Below are positions 14,271 to 21,849 of a DNA stretch of 64,000 bases, piece by piece. The position numbers were made by a program, and so were the translations under genes. The notes below the pieces were generated by a model. That model worked only from the letters and a program-made list of their open reading frames with translations, was not told where the DNA came from and ran no database searches. This stretch comes from Nocardioides bruguierae. Lineage in GTDB: Bacteria > Actinomycetota > Actinomycetes > Propionibacteriales > Nocardioidaceae. Each line of letters starts with the position of its first letter. Position 1 is the stretch's first letter. The stretch is from NCBI RefSeq assembly GCF_023656415.1, contig NZ_JAMOIL010000001.1, forward strand, positions 372,001-436,000, given 5' to 3'.

Positions 14271-14678
14271 GTGGCTCGCTTGGTGACCTTCGTCGAGGCT
14301 GATGACCCTGTCGCTGACCCGCGGCAGATGTCGGTATCGGCGCGCCACGAGGCCGTCCTTACGAACGGCGGCCGTGTGCTGCTCCTGGCTGACCGGGGCT
14401 GGAGCGCGTCGGGCCCGCCCAGCATCTGGGCGATGGCCTCGGTCGAGGAGATCGTGGACACGGCGCGCATGGTTGTCGGCCCGGACGAGCCATTCGGTGG
14501 ACGCTCGCAGAAGAACATGGAGGAAGACCACTGGTCCTCACTTGCTGCGGTCCTCCAACGCCGAGGCGTTGAGGTGGACGCCGCGGAGTTGGGACGGCTA
14601 CCGCACGATGTCGTGCTAGGCGAGCAGTTGCTCGCGCGCGTCGGCCACCAGCCGGACGACGGCGTCCAGTCCTCCTAA
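14271..14678 (+). CDS. Conserved hypothetical protein
   Basis: 135 residues if started at GTG 14271 (MARLVTFVEADDPVADP); GTG 14262 and 14283 are alternatives and no ribosome site is clear. The sequence is soluble and shows blocks that look conserved: SVSARHEAVLTNGGRVLLLADRGWS, then SVEEIVDTARMVVGPDEPF, DHWSSLAAVLQRRGVEVDAAEL and LPHDVVLGEQLLARV. I recall similar uncharacterised proteins in other actinobacteria but no function. It lies between dispersed repeat copies C and a partial copy at 14743. Confidence 0.6.
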   Translation: MARLVTFVEADDPVADPRQMSVSARHEAVLTNGGRVLLLADRGWSASGPPSIWAMASVEEIVDTARMVVGPDEPFGGRSQKNMEEDHWSSLAAVLQRRGVEVDAAELGRLPHDVVLGEQLLARVGHQPDDGVQSS

Positions 14679-14777
14679 CGCCGCTGCGCGGGTGTGCTTG
14701 CGTCGCCATACGCGGATGGTCAACCGGAGCGTGACCGCGCAGGGATGGGCTCGCGAATTCGAACTCCGCTCGGCGAA

Positions 14778-15338
14778 TCAGAGTTCGAAAGCTGTCGCGC
14801 GCGCTGGCACCTCGAGCTCGCGCTGGAGTACGAGCTCGGGCACAGCAGCGGGATGTCCGCCAGGGTAGAGACGACGCTCGAGCTCGTTGAAGCCTCGCGC
14901 TAGGTAGAACGGCAGGCCATGCTCGTTGTCGGCGAGGACAGCGACCTTCTGCGTGGTGGCCCCTAGCGCTCGCTGCTGTTCTGTCACGTACTCCAGCAGT
15001 CGCGAACCGATGCCGAGGCCCCGCCGGTCTAGTTCCAGATAGATGACGTACAGCTGACCGACGCCTTCGGCGACGAGACCACCTCCTGCAGCCCCGACCA
15101 CCTCACCATCGACCTCGGCGACGACATAGCCCTGCCAAGAAGGCGTGAAACCTGCCGGATCGACCTCGCCGCTGATCCGCTCCTCGGAGTAGAACTCGCC
15201 GGCGAGCTCATCGACGACCTTGCTCGGCAGGAGGGCCGACGAGACGAATCTGAAGCCGCGATCACAGATGTGGCCGATCTTCGGAACGTCTGAACCCTCT
15301 GCAAGGCGGACCGAAACAGCGGAAACAGTTTGAGACAT
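14778..15338 (-). CDS. GNAT family N-acetyltransferase
   Basis: 186 residues from ATG 15338; the frame stays open to 15512 but the N-terminus MSQTVSAVSVRLAEGSDVPKI fits a GNAT start. Core: GYVVAEVDGEVVGAAGGG, then LYVIYLELDRRGLGIGSRLLEYV (acetyl-CoA loop R/Q-x-x-G-x-G/S) and KVAVLADNEHGLPFYLARGF. Acceptor unknown. The stop falls inside an inverted repeat (TCGAACTC/GAGTTCGA around 14759-14788) that could end transcription. Confidence 0.85.
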   Translation of the reverse strand: MSQTVSAVSVRLAEGSDVPKIGHICDRGFRFVSSALLPSKVVDELAGEFYSEERISGEVDPAGFTPSWQGYVVAEVDGEVVGAAGGGLVAEGVGQLYVIYLELDRRGLGIGSRLLEYVTEQQRALGATTQKVAVLADNEHGLPFYLARGFNELERRLYPGGHPAAVPELVLQRELEVPARATAFEL

Positions 15339-15734
15339 GCCCGAATCGTGACACGCAAGGGGCGCCCAAGACGTCGCCGTGGGCCTGCCAGCAGCAGTCC
15401 CACAAGGCGAACCCTGGGCGGGACGCACCCTGGTCACGGCCTCGGCGCCGTCGCGACCGTCCCGGAAGACCCGTCCGGATGTGTGTTCCGGTGAGCGGTC
15501 GCTCTGTGGCAACCCGAGTCCCGTCGCGGGCCAATACGCCGGGTCTTGATACGCAGGCTGTCCACTACCGCTGGCGTGCGACCGCTCAGCGTCGCGTCGT
15601 CATCCGCGCGTGCACCAGGTTCAGGTTCACGAACCCCTGCCCCACGACGGCGACCGCGAGCGCGCCAAGGGCGCCCTCGACAACTACGTCCACGTCAGCG
15701 GCAACGCCGGCTGACGGAAGCGCCTCAACGCAGA
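15339..15734. other. Intergenic stretch with a truncated gene end
   Basis: Apart from the gene scrap at 15586-15719 (listed separately) no gene is supported in these 396 bases. Confidence 0.5.
15586..15719 (-). pseudogene. Truncated 3' end of a membrane-protein gene related to 18099-18500
   Basis: The minus-strand frame ending at TGA 15586 reads into AVAVVGQGFVNLNLVHARMTTRR. This is nearly the same as the C-terminus of the intact gene at 18099 (AVAVVGQGLVNLNLVHARMTTRG). DNA identity is about 94% over the last 71 bp and drops beyond that, while upstream residues (VAADVDVVVEGALGALAVA) still resemble VASDGVLPAIGDVGLAVA. There is no start codon in a suitable place. It marks the left edge of a 2.5-kb block of accessory genes whose right edge is the intact copy. 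Confidence 0.7.
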
Positions 15735-16508
15735 CTATCGAGCTGGGATCGGTCGCAGCTTGAACATCAAGATGCCGAGGTACTTGTTCATCACCGCCTG
15801 CTTGTGCGGGTAGCGCCCAGCGGCTTCGTCAGGCATCTGCGGCTCGACTGCGATCTCGATCCACAGCCCGGCCGCGCTGAAGGTGTTCAACAGGTCAGAC
15901 ATCGTGTACGGCCGCTTGGTCAGGGTTACCTGATCGTCCCAGTTGCGGTGCCGGTAAGCGAACGACTCGGTGGCGAAGTACTCCTCCCCCAGCGACGTCC
16001 CGTTCTGCTCCGATCGCTCGATCGCGTACCGGATCGGCTGGGTCCTGGTGAGCAAGATGAAACCGTCCTCGGTCAACATCTCGCGCGCGGTCTGTAGTGC
16101 CTTGACCCCATCCGCGGCATAGCCGAAGGACTGAAGGAACAGAATCCGGTCGAACCGACGACCGTTGAGCCCGGGCACCGCCCCAAGATCCGACAGGTCT
16201 CCCTCGATGAGCTCGACGCCTGGAGGAGCCTCGATGAAGTTCCCGCTGATGTCGACGCCGACGGAAGGGCCGGCACCTTCGACGGCCAGTTGCGCAATCT
16301 TCGTTCCATTGCCACAGCCGGCGTCCAAGACGGCGAGTCCGGCGACGTCGCCGAGAAGGGTGCGCTGCGCCGGCCACTCGACGAGACGATCGAGCGAATC
16401 CTCGCGGGCGCGGGCCTGCTCGAAGCCGGAGGACAGCGTCTGCCATGGACGGCTCGCGTTGCCGCCGGCCGGGTCAGCAGGGTGAGTTCCCGAGTGTTCC
16501 TCAGCCAT
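15735..16508 (-). CDS. SAM-dependent class I methyltransferase
   Basis: 257 residues from ATG 16508. Rossmann-fold methyltransferase: motif I VLDAGCGNGTKIAQLA, the motif II acidic end VGVDISG, EGDLSD and the post-I region RRFDRILFLQSFGYAADGV. Substrate not evident; the C-terminal YPHKQAVMNKYLGILMFKL is not diagnostic. It is divergent from the GNAT gene at 16569, with only 60 bp between. Accessory gene in the block between the truncated and intact membrane-protein genes. Confidence 0.85.
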   Translation of the reverse strand: MAEEHSGTHPADPAGGNASRPWQTLSSGFEQARAREDSLDRLVEWPAQRTLLGDVAGLAVLDAGCGNGTKIAQLAVEGAGPSVGVDISGNFIEAPPGVELIEGDLSDLGAVPGLNGRRFDRILFLQSFGYAADGVKALQTAREMLTEDGFILLTRTQPIRYAIERSEQNGTSLGEEYFATESFAYRHRNWDDQVTLTKRPYTMSDLLNTFSAAGLWIEIAVEPQMPDEAAGRYPHKQAVMNKYLGILMFKLRPIPAR

Positions 16509-16556
16509 GAGCGAATGATGCCGGAAGAGCAAACCGGGCGCAGACACTGCTCCGCC

Positions 16557-16562
16557 TATCGT
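16557..16562 (+). promoter_or_regulatory. -10 box for leaderless GNAT gene
   Basis: TATCGT, then 6 nt, then GTG 16569. This supports GTG 16569 over the upstream ATG codons. Confidence 0.45.
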
Positions 16563-16568
16563 GAGGGC

Positions 16569-17036
16569 GTGCTTCCAGACCCGACCCCGAGACTTCGGTT
16601 TCGCCAGATGACTGCGGGAGACCTCTCGGAGATCGCGACCCTCCAGATAGGAGGATCGCGCGGGCCGTCCGGCTGGATCGAGTGGACGCAACGCAACTAC
16701 GATGAGCACGGGTTCGGGCTCTGGGTGATCGAGACTCACACCGGCGACTTCGTTGGCGACTGCGGTCTGACCATGCAGGAGGTCGAGGGCGAGTGGTTCG
16801 TCGAAGCCGGCTGGCACGTGCGATCGGACCTGCAGCGTCAGGGATATGCCAGTGAGGCAGCCGCTGCGGTTCGGGCAGCTGCCGCAGCCGCCCACATCGA
16901 GCATCTCGTCGCAATCATTCGCCCGGCCAACATCGCCTCCCAACAAGTCGCGATGAACATCGGCCTTGCACTCGAGCGCGAAGTGCACAAGAACGGCGGT
17001 CCCGCGCTCGTCTTCGGCGCCGACCTTGCGATCTGA
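16569..17036 (+). CDS. GNAT family acetyltransferase (RimJ/RimL-like)
   Basis: 155 residues from GTG 16569, chosen for the leaderless -10 box. RimJ/RimL-type pattern: LRFRQMTAGDLSEIATL, HGFGLWVIETHTGDFVGDCGLTMQEVEG, AGWHVRSDLQRQGYASEAAAAV (acetyl-CoA site) and IIRPANIASQQVAMNIGLALEREV (the conserved Asn-Ile-x-S motif). Members acetylate protein N-termini, antibiotics or small amines. A hairpin CAGATCC/GGATCTG just after the stop (17046-17067) may be its terminator. Confidence 0.87.
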   Translation: MLPDPTPRLRFRQMTAGDLSEIATLQIGGSRGPSGWIEWTQRNYDEHGFGLWVIETHTGDFVGDCGLTMQEVEGEWFVEAGWHVRSDLQRQGYASEAAAAVRAAAAAAHIEHLVAIIRPANIASQQVAMNIGLALEREVHKNGGPALVFGADLAI

Positions 17037-17146
17037 CGAGTTGCGTCAGATCCAGTCAGACGGATCTGGCAGCTTGGTCCCAGTCATTGCGACTCACCAC
17101 CGGCCAGCCGGCCCGTCATGCGTCAGTTTCAATGAGACGGGAAACT

Positions 17147-17207
17147 CGCTGGCCAGACTGAACCCAGCGCTGACCAGGGGAAGCGCAGCACGGGACGTCG
17201 TCGTGAC
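17147..17207. repeat. 61-bp diverged repeat, copy 2
   Basis: About 80% identical to 3621-3681 before the recombinase module. Lies in the 205-bp gap between the GNAT gene and the small minus-strand gene. Confidence 0.55.
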
Positions 17208-17241
17208 GTTGGTGCAACTTCAGAGCATCGCGTATGGCTGG

Positions 17242-17514
17242 TCACGCGAGCGCTCCCCAGCGCTCCGGGGCACCCAGATCGCCTCCGAGTCGGTAGCTGC
17301 GAGCCTGGTTCGGAGCAACCTCTCTGGGAGGGGCCATCGGATGCCCCGCATTGGGATCGACGATGACGACTGTCTCCAGGCCACATCCGGCGCGACGCGC
17401 TGCGATCGCCCGGGCGGCATGCACGATTGCCTCGCCCGCTATCTCGCGGCTGCGCTCATAGGCGTCGCTTCGCGAGTCCCGGACTGCCGGAGGAGCGCAG
17501 CCTCGGCGCCACAC
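17242..17514 (-). CDS. Hypothetical 90-residue protein
   Basis: Read from GTG 17514 because a TACTTT -10 box (17522-17527) ends 7 nt before it, the leaderless spacing; the frame opens at TTG 17523. The sequence is soluble and moderately charged, with a helical-looking middle (YERSREIAGEAIVHAARAIAARRAG) followed by ETVVIVDPNAGHPMAPP and a polar tail. No family recognised. The GC-rich third codon positions are only moderate, so this could be a chance ORF. Confidence 0.35.
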   Translation of the reverse strand: MWRRGCAPPAVRDSRSDAYERSREIAGEAIVHAARAIAARRAGCGLETVVIVDPNAGHPMAPPREVAPNQARSYRLGGDLGAPERWGALA

Positions 17515-17541
17515 GAGTGACAAAGTACGCCCGATCGCGTG

Positions 17542-18087
17542 TCAAGCGGACTGGTCGTTGAGGCGCAAGATCTGGAGGCGCTCCCCTGCCGTCATGTCCG
17601 ACACCGCGAGAACCTTCTGGAGCACCGCAGACTTCCGGGCGATGTAGGTCTCGATGTCCATGCTGGGGTCTACTGCGAGCGCCAGCTTCACAGCCGCGTA
17701 TTCGTCTCGCAGATCCGCCCGAGCGCGGAGTACCTCGCGCACGGCGAGGTGATTGCGAACGTGGAGCGTTTCGGCGCGACAGACATAGACGTTCCGCCGT
17801 GGACTCTCGTCTGGAGCGTAGAAGGCCTCCCGATCGGCAACGCCCAGGTCGCCACGGTGAACGTACCCAGCGGAGCCCATGGCGGCCACCGCCTTCGCCA
17901 TCTCCTTGCCGTCGACGATGACGTCAATGTCCAAGATGGGCTTGGCCGCGAGCCCGGGAACGGAGGTGGAGCCCACGTGCTCGACTCGCGCGGAAGCCAA
18001 CCCGGTGAGAGCCTGCCGCAGATCCCTTGCGACCACCTCAAACTGCGCTGGCCACGCCGACGAGTACGGGACGACTAAGACAGGCAC
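17542..18087 (-). CDS. GrpB family protein (nucleotidyltransferase-like)
   Basis: 181 residues from GTG 18087. GrpB/UPF0157 signature: VVPYSSAWPAQFEVVARDL, the nucleotidyltransferase motif VEHVGSTSVPGLAAKPILDIDVIV (GS-x9-D-x-D) and NVYVCRAETLHVRNHLAVREVLRA. These proteins have a minimal nucleotidyltransferase fold; one group fuses to CoaE, but the role of standalone copies is unknown. It ends the accessory block, 11 bp from the intact membrane-protein gene on the same strand. Confidence 0.87.
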   Translation of the reverse strand: MPVLVVPYSSAWPAQFEVVARDLRQALTGLASARVEHVGSTSVPGLAAKPILDIDVIVDGKEMAKAVAAMGSAGYVHRGDLGVADREAFYAPDESPRRNVYVCRAETLHVRNHLAVREVLRARADLRDEYAAVKLALAVDPSMDIETYIARKSAVLQKVLAVSDMTAGERLQILRLNDQSA

Positions 18088-18098
18088 CGGGTGATCCC

Positions 18099-18500
18099 TC
18101 AGCCCCGCGTGGTCATCCGCGCGTGCACCAGGTTCAGGTTCACGAGCCCCTGCCCCACGACGGCGACCGCCAGGCCGACGTCGCCGATCGCCGGGAGCAC
18201 GCCGTCACTGGCGACCGCCCCGCGCACCAGGATCATCAGCGCGACGCCGCACGAGAGCGCCAGCCAGGTCCACGCCAGCGCCAGGAGCACCGACCACGCG
18301 CGCGACGGCGTCACGACGGTCACCGCCGGCCGGTGCTGGCGCGCCGGCAGCCACGCGACGTCGCGCGGGATCGGCGTCGGCGCCACCGGCGGCGGCTCGA
18401 CGGCCCTCATGGCGGCGATCTCGGCGGCAGCGCGACCGTGACGTGACGGACCCGAGGAGTTCACGCGGGCAAGACTGCTCTCCGATGTGACCGCTGTCAT
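18099..18500 (-). CDS. Two-helix membrane protein, intact relative of the scrap at 15586
   Basis: 133 residues from ATG 18500; no clear ribosome site. A hydrophilic, Pro-rich N-terminal half is followed by hydrophobic segments SVLLALAWTWLALSCGVALMILV and AIGDVGLAVAVVGQGLVNLNL. Family not recognised. Its 3' end is repeated at 15586-15659, so this gene was probably the landing site or recombination partner for the methyltransferase-GNAT-GrpB block. Confidence 0.65.
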   Translation of the reverse strand: MTAVTSESSLARVNSSGPSRHGRAAAEIAAMRAVEPPPVAPTPIPRDVAWLPARQHRPAVTVVTPSRAWSVLLALAWTWLALSCGVALMILVRGAVASDGVLPAIGDVGLAVAVVGQGLVNLNLVHARMTTRG

Positions 18501-18619
18501 GCATTCGTCGACACTCGTCGACGCGGTCAAGACCACCGGAACGAAGCGGACGCGATCTCGCCCGCGCCGCGTCTCGGTGTGGCATGCACCAGCGGAACGG
18601 ACAGTGCCACCAGTACGCG

Positions 18620-19126
18620 TCAGCCGGCAGCCAGCCGCTCCAGCGCCTCCCCGGTGACGCGCTGCACGGTCCACTCGTCCATCCCGACGGCGCCGACGGA
18701 CCGGTAGAACCCGATGGCGGGCTCGTTCCAGTCCAGCACCGTCCACTCGAAGCGTCGGTACCCCTGGGCGACGCACTCCGCGGCCAGTGCCACCAGCAGC
18801 GCCTTCCCGTAGCCGTGCTTGCGGTGCTCCTCCTCGACGAAGAGGTCCTCGAGGTAGAGGCCGTGTCGGCCGGTCCAGGTGGAGAAGGTCAGGAACCACA
18901 CCGCGATCGCGACGACCCGGCCGTCCCGCTCCACCACGTGGGCGCTCACCTGCGGCGCGTCGCCGAACAGCGCCGTGGTCAGGTCGGCCTCGGTGGTCTC
19001 CACCGCGTCCGGCTCCCGCTCGTAGACCGCCAGCGCGTGGATGCAGGCCAGGATGCCCGCCTCGTCACCCGGCCGCGCCCGTCGCAGCACCGCACCGTCG
19101 TCCAGGACCCTGCTCTGCTCGCTCAC
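18620..19126 (-). CDS. Diamine/spermidine acetyltransferase-like GNAT protein
   Basis: 168 residues from GTG 19126, leaderless (TAGGTT -10 box 6 nt upstream). SAT/thialysine acetyltransferase layout: VLRRARPGDEAGILACIHALAVYEREPDAV at the N-terminus (the typical LAxYE segment), FLTFSTWTGRHGLYLEDLFVEEEHRKHGYGKALL with the acetyl-CoA loop, and WTVLDWNEPAIGFYRSVGA (conserved DWN). Expected to acetylate polyamine-like substrates. Divergent from the SCO6745-like gene, sharing a 38-bp promoter gap. Confidence 0.9.
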   Translation of the reverse strand: MSEQSRVLDDGAVLRRARPGDEAGILACIHALAVYEREPDAVETTEADLTTALFGDAPQVSAHVVERDGRVVAIAVWFLTFSTWTGRHGLYLEDLFVEEEHRKHGYGKALLVALAAECVAQGYRRFEWTVLDWNEPAIGFYRSVGAVGMDEWTVQRVTGEALERLAAG

Positions 19127-19132
19127 GCCCCG

Positions 19133-19158
19133 AACCTAGCCGCGGGATGGCCTAGATT
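19133..19158. promoter_or_regulatory. Divergent pair of leaderless -10 boxes
   Basis: Minus strand: TAGGTT (19133-19138) 6 nt before GTG 19126. Plus strand: TAGATT (19153-19158) 6 nt before GTG 19165. Two back-to-back leaderless promoters in 38 bp. Confidence 0.5.
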
Positions 19159-19164
19159 GCGCTC

Positions 19165-19986
19165 GTGTCCACGCCCGCCCGCGCGCTCCACGACCTGCTG
19201 GAGCCGGTGCACCTGGTGACCTACTTCTCCGAGGAGCCCACCGCCCAGCTGGAGCGGCTCGGGCTGCGCGGCTACTGGGACGGCTACATGGCCGGCCGCG
19301 CGGCACCCCTGGGCACCGCCTCGGCCGCGGTCGTGCACGCCGCGTTCTACAACTTCTTCCCCGGCGAGGTCGCCCGCCACGTCCCCCGGGTCTGGCGGGT
19401 GACCACGCCCGAGGAGGCCCTTCGCGCACGGCAGGACGGGGCGGTGCTGGCGCTGCGCCGCATCCTGGGCCCGCTGGCCGACTCCCCCGGCCTCGCCGAG
19501 GCCGCCGACCTGGCCACCGCGGCGGCGGCCGGTGCCCCGGTCGAGGGACGGGTGCTGAGCGCGGCGCTGCAGGCGCTGCCGGCACCGCAGGAACCGGTGG
19601 CCCGGCTCTGGCACGCCGCCACCGTGCTGCGCGAGCACCGCGGCGACGGGCACCACGCCGCACTGGTGGCCCACGACGTGCGCGGCCCGGAGGCCCACCT
19701 GCTGCTCTGGGCGTCGCTGGGCCACTCCCCCCGCACCTTCGGCCGCGTGCACCACCGACCGGCGCGGGACCTGGACCCGCTCATCGCGCGACTGCAGGGT
19801 GCGGGGCTGCTCGACGAGCTCGAGCGCATCACCGACCGTGGCCTCGCGCTGCGCGCGTCCGTCGAGGAGGCCACGGACGCCGCGGCTCGCCCGGCCTACG
19901 ACGCGCTGGGCGAGGCAGGCGTCGCGCGCCTGGTCGAGACGATGGCCCCGATCACGACCCGGCTGCTGGAGACGGGCTCCCGGTGA
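19165..19986 (+). CDS. SCO6745-family protein
   Basis: 273 residues from GTG 19165, supported by the -10 box. The start ARALHDLLEPVHLVTYFSEEPTAQLERLGLRGYWDGYMAGRAAPLG and the FYNFFPGEVARHVPRVW segment match the actinobacterial SCO6745-like group (EVE-type helical proteins of unknown function). The C-terminal part (ITDRGLALRASVEEATDAAARPAYDALG) looks like a winged-helix-type MarR half. No enzymatic motif seen. Its last 35 bp overlap the convergent NUDIX gene. Confidence 0.8.
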   Translation: MSTPARALHDLLEPVHLVTYFSEEPTAQLERLGLRGYWDGYMAGRAAPLGTASAAVVHAAFYNFFPGEVARHVPRVWRVTTPEEALRARQDGAVLALRRILGPLADSPGLAEAADLATAAAAGAPVEGRVLSAALQALPAPQEPVARLWHAATVLREHRGDGHHAALVAHDVRGPEAHLLLWASLGHSPRTFGRVHHRPARDLDPLIARLQGAGLLDELERITDRGLALRASVEEATDAAARPAYDALGEAGVARLVETMAPITTRLLETGSR

Positions 19987-20380
19987 GCGCCGGCACGACG
20001 TGGTCGCGCAGCAGCGGGGCCAGGTCCTCCTCGGGCGTGGCCAGCGAGGACCACCGCAGCTCGGCGATCTCGCCGGACCGGACGGGCTCGCCCGGGAGGT
20101 CCGCCGCGTAGACGGTCGAGACGACCGAACGGCCCGGCTCGTTGGCCGCAGGGGCCGCGAACTCCCCCAGCAGCCGCAGGTCGGCGGCGGCCACGTCCAG
20201 CGCGACCTCCTCGGACACCTCGCGGCGGGCCGCCTCGAGCGGGGTCTCCCCCGGCTCGAGCTTGCCGCCGGGCAGCAGGAACATGGTCGTGCCGGCCTTG
20301 CGTACGGTCAGCAGCCGTCCGTCACGGACGAACGCGACCGCAGCGAGGATGAAGGGCTCCACGGGACGCCAGCCTGGCAC
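19952..20380 (-). CDS. NUDIX hydrolase
   Basis: 142 residues from GTG 20380. The complete NUDIX box GGKLEPGETPLEAARREVSEEV (positions about 39-60) carries the metal-binding REVSEE. The preceding VRKAGTTMFLLPGGKLEPGE is the usual MutT-like entry. Likely hydrolyses a nucleoside diphosphate derivative; specificity not readable. Tail-to-tail with the previous gene (35-bp overlap). Confidence 0.9.
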   Translation of the reverse strand: MPGWRPVEPFILAAVAFVRDGRLLTVRKAGTTMFLLPGGKLEPGETPLEAARREVSEEVALDVAAADLRLLGEFAAPAANEPGRSVVSTVYAADLPGEPVRSGEIAELRWSSLATPEEDLAPLLRDHVVPALTGSPSPAAGS

Positions 20381-20430
20381 GGCGTCGCCGCCGGCACCTA
20401 CCCGGCCGATCGAGGCCCACGAACGTCAGG

Positions 20431-21033
20431 TCAGACCTGGCGGTCGTGGTGCCACAGCGAGCACGCGCCGCCCTCGTGGCCGCGCACGACCCCGCGGCAT
20501 CCGCGGTCGTCGGCCGGCACGTCGACCCCGAGCAGGCGGCAGTCGCAGGCCTCGGACTCCCCGCGGCGCGGGTCCAGCGAGGCCTGCGCGGGCGCGTGCA
20601 GGTCGCGGAAGCGCCGGGACCAGCGCAGCGTGCCGTCGCAGCCGAGCTCGTCGGTGGTACGGGCGACGTAGCAGCGCAGGCACTCCCCCGGCCGCGGGTC
20701 GACCAGGTCGGCCGCCACGGCGCGCAGCTCGTCCTCCAGCGCCCGGACGAGACGGGTCTCCTTGCGCGTGAGGCGCCGGAACCGGTCGCTGGGGGCCTGC
20801 CAGGTGCTGGGGCCGGCGGTGGTCGGCTCGTCCACGGGCTCGGACATGAGGGTCCACACGGCCGCGTCGGCGCCCAGGTAGGCCATGGGGCTCGCGCCGA
20901 GCAGCCAGCTCCAGCGGCTGCCGCGCGCACGCCGGAGCTCGGTGCACGCGCAGCGCGAGCAGTCGGTGCCGGGGCGGTAGTGCTCGTGGTGAGCGGCGGC
21001 GTGGCCGCACTGGCACTGCGGGGAGCGGGTCAT
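20431..21033 (-). CDS. Cysteine-rich hypothetical protein
   Basis: 200 residues from ATG 21033 with CCGGAGACC upstream. The N-terminus MTRSPQCQCGHAAAHHEHYR and GTDCSRCACTEL carries five Cys and several His, a likely zinc site; a second Cys pair is in GECLRCYVA and a third group near the C-terminus (ACDCRLLGVD, RGCRG). The middle is hydrophilic. All three minus-strand frames are open here, and this one was chosen for its start, its ribosome site and its sensible composition. Function unknown. Confidence 0.55.
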   Translation of the reverse strand: MTRSPQCQCGHAAAHHEHYRPGTDCSRCACTELRRARGSRWSWLLGASPMAYLGADAAVWTLMSEPVDEPTTAGPSTWQAPSDRFRRLTRKETRLVRALEDELRAVAADLVDPRPGECLRCYVARTTDELGCDGTLRWSRRFRDLHAPAQASLDPRRGESEACDCRLLGVDVPADDRGCRGVVRGHEGGACSLWHHDRQV

Positions 21034-21252
21034 CGTGGTCTCCGGGGGACGGTGGTGGCGGTCGGCGCCGGGGGGAGGCGTGCTGCTGCCCCCGACACCA
21101 CCACCACGCGCGCCCGGGCAGAAGGGTCCTTCACACCTTCCTCATCCCCCCGGCCGGAACCAGTCCATCCCCTTCACACGGATCCCCCGAGGCAGGACCT
21201 TCGTCCTGCTGACCTGGGAAAACGGACCCGCCCGGCCATCATCACCCCTCCA

Positions 21253-21849
21253 TCACCCCTCCGCCTCGGCACGCAGCGTCAGCGAGAGCCCTCCCACGAC
21301 GAGGACGACGGCGGACAAGCCGAGGCCCCACAGCGTCGAGGACTCGGGCGCACCCACCAGGGCCAGTGCCGCTCCCCAGGTCCCCACGACCACGCCGACC
21401 AGCGCCGACGCTCGCCCCGCCCAGCGGCCGAGGACCGTGCCCGGTGGGCCGACCCGCGCGGGGCCGGACGAGGCCAGCGCCGCACACAGGTGGGCGAGCA
21501 GCAGGCTGGTCGCGCCGACGACGGGCCCGGCGTCGTCGAGGCGTGGGTCGGCGATCAGCCACCAGACGAGGACCACCAGCGAGACCACGATCCCGACGAC
21601 CGAGTCGGGCACGACGGCCCACACGACGCTCAAGCCCAGCAGGACGACGCTCAGCCACGACCAGGGCCTCGTCCCCGAGCCGGCCGTGCACCACAGCGCC
21701 GCCAGCGGGAGCAGGAGGACGCCGAGCCGGAGGAGCCGCTGCGTCGGCGCGCTCTCGGACCACCGCCCCCAGGCGTCGCCCACGACACTCGAGGACAGCC
21801 GCGCCCGGGAGAACGGCACGGAGGACGACAGCGACCTCACCAGGTTCAT
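21253..21849 (-). CDS. Integral membrane protein of the MoxR/DUF58 operon
   Basis: 198 residues from ATG 21849, overlapping the DUF58 stop (ATGA). After a cytoplasmic N-terminus of about 35 residues come five or six hydrophobic segments (LGVLLLPLAALWC, WLSVVLLGLSVVWAVVP, VVGIVVSLVVLVWWLI, ATSLLLAHLCAAL, ALVGVVVGTWGAALALV, AVVLVVGGLSLTL). Family unknown; it occupies the place where many MoxR operons have a TgpA-like or other membrane component. Last gene of the operon. Confidence 0.75.
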   Translation of the reverse strand: MNLVRSLSSSVPFSRARLSSSVVGDAWGRWSESAPTQRLLRLGVLLLPLAALWCTAGSGTRPWSWLSVVLLGLSVVWAVVPDSVVGIVVSLVVLVWWLIADPRLDDAGPVVGATSLLLAHLCAALASSGPARVGPPGTVLGRWAGRASALVGVVVGTWGAALALVGAPESSTLWGLGLSAVVLVVGGLSLTLRAEAEG

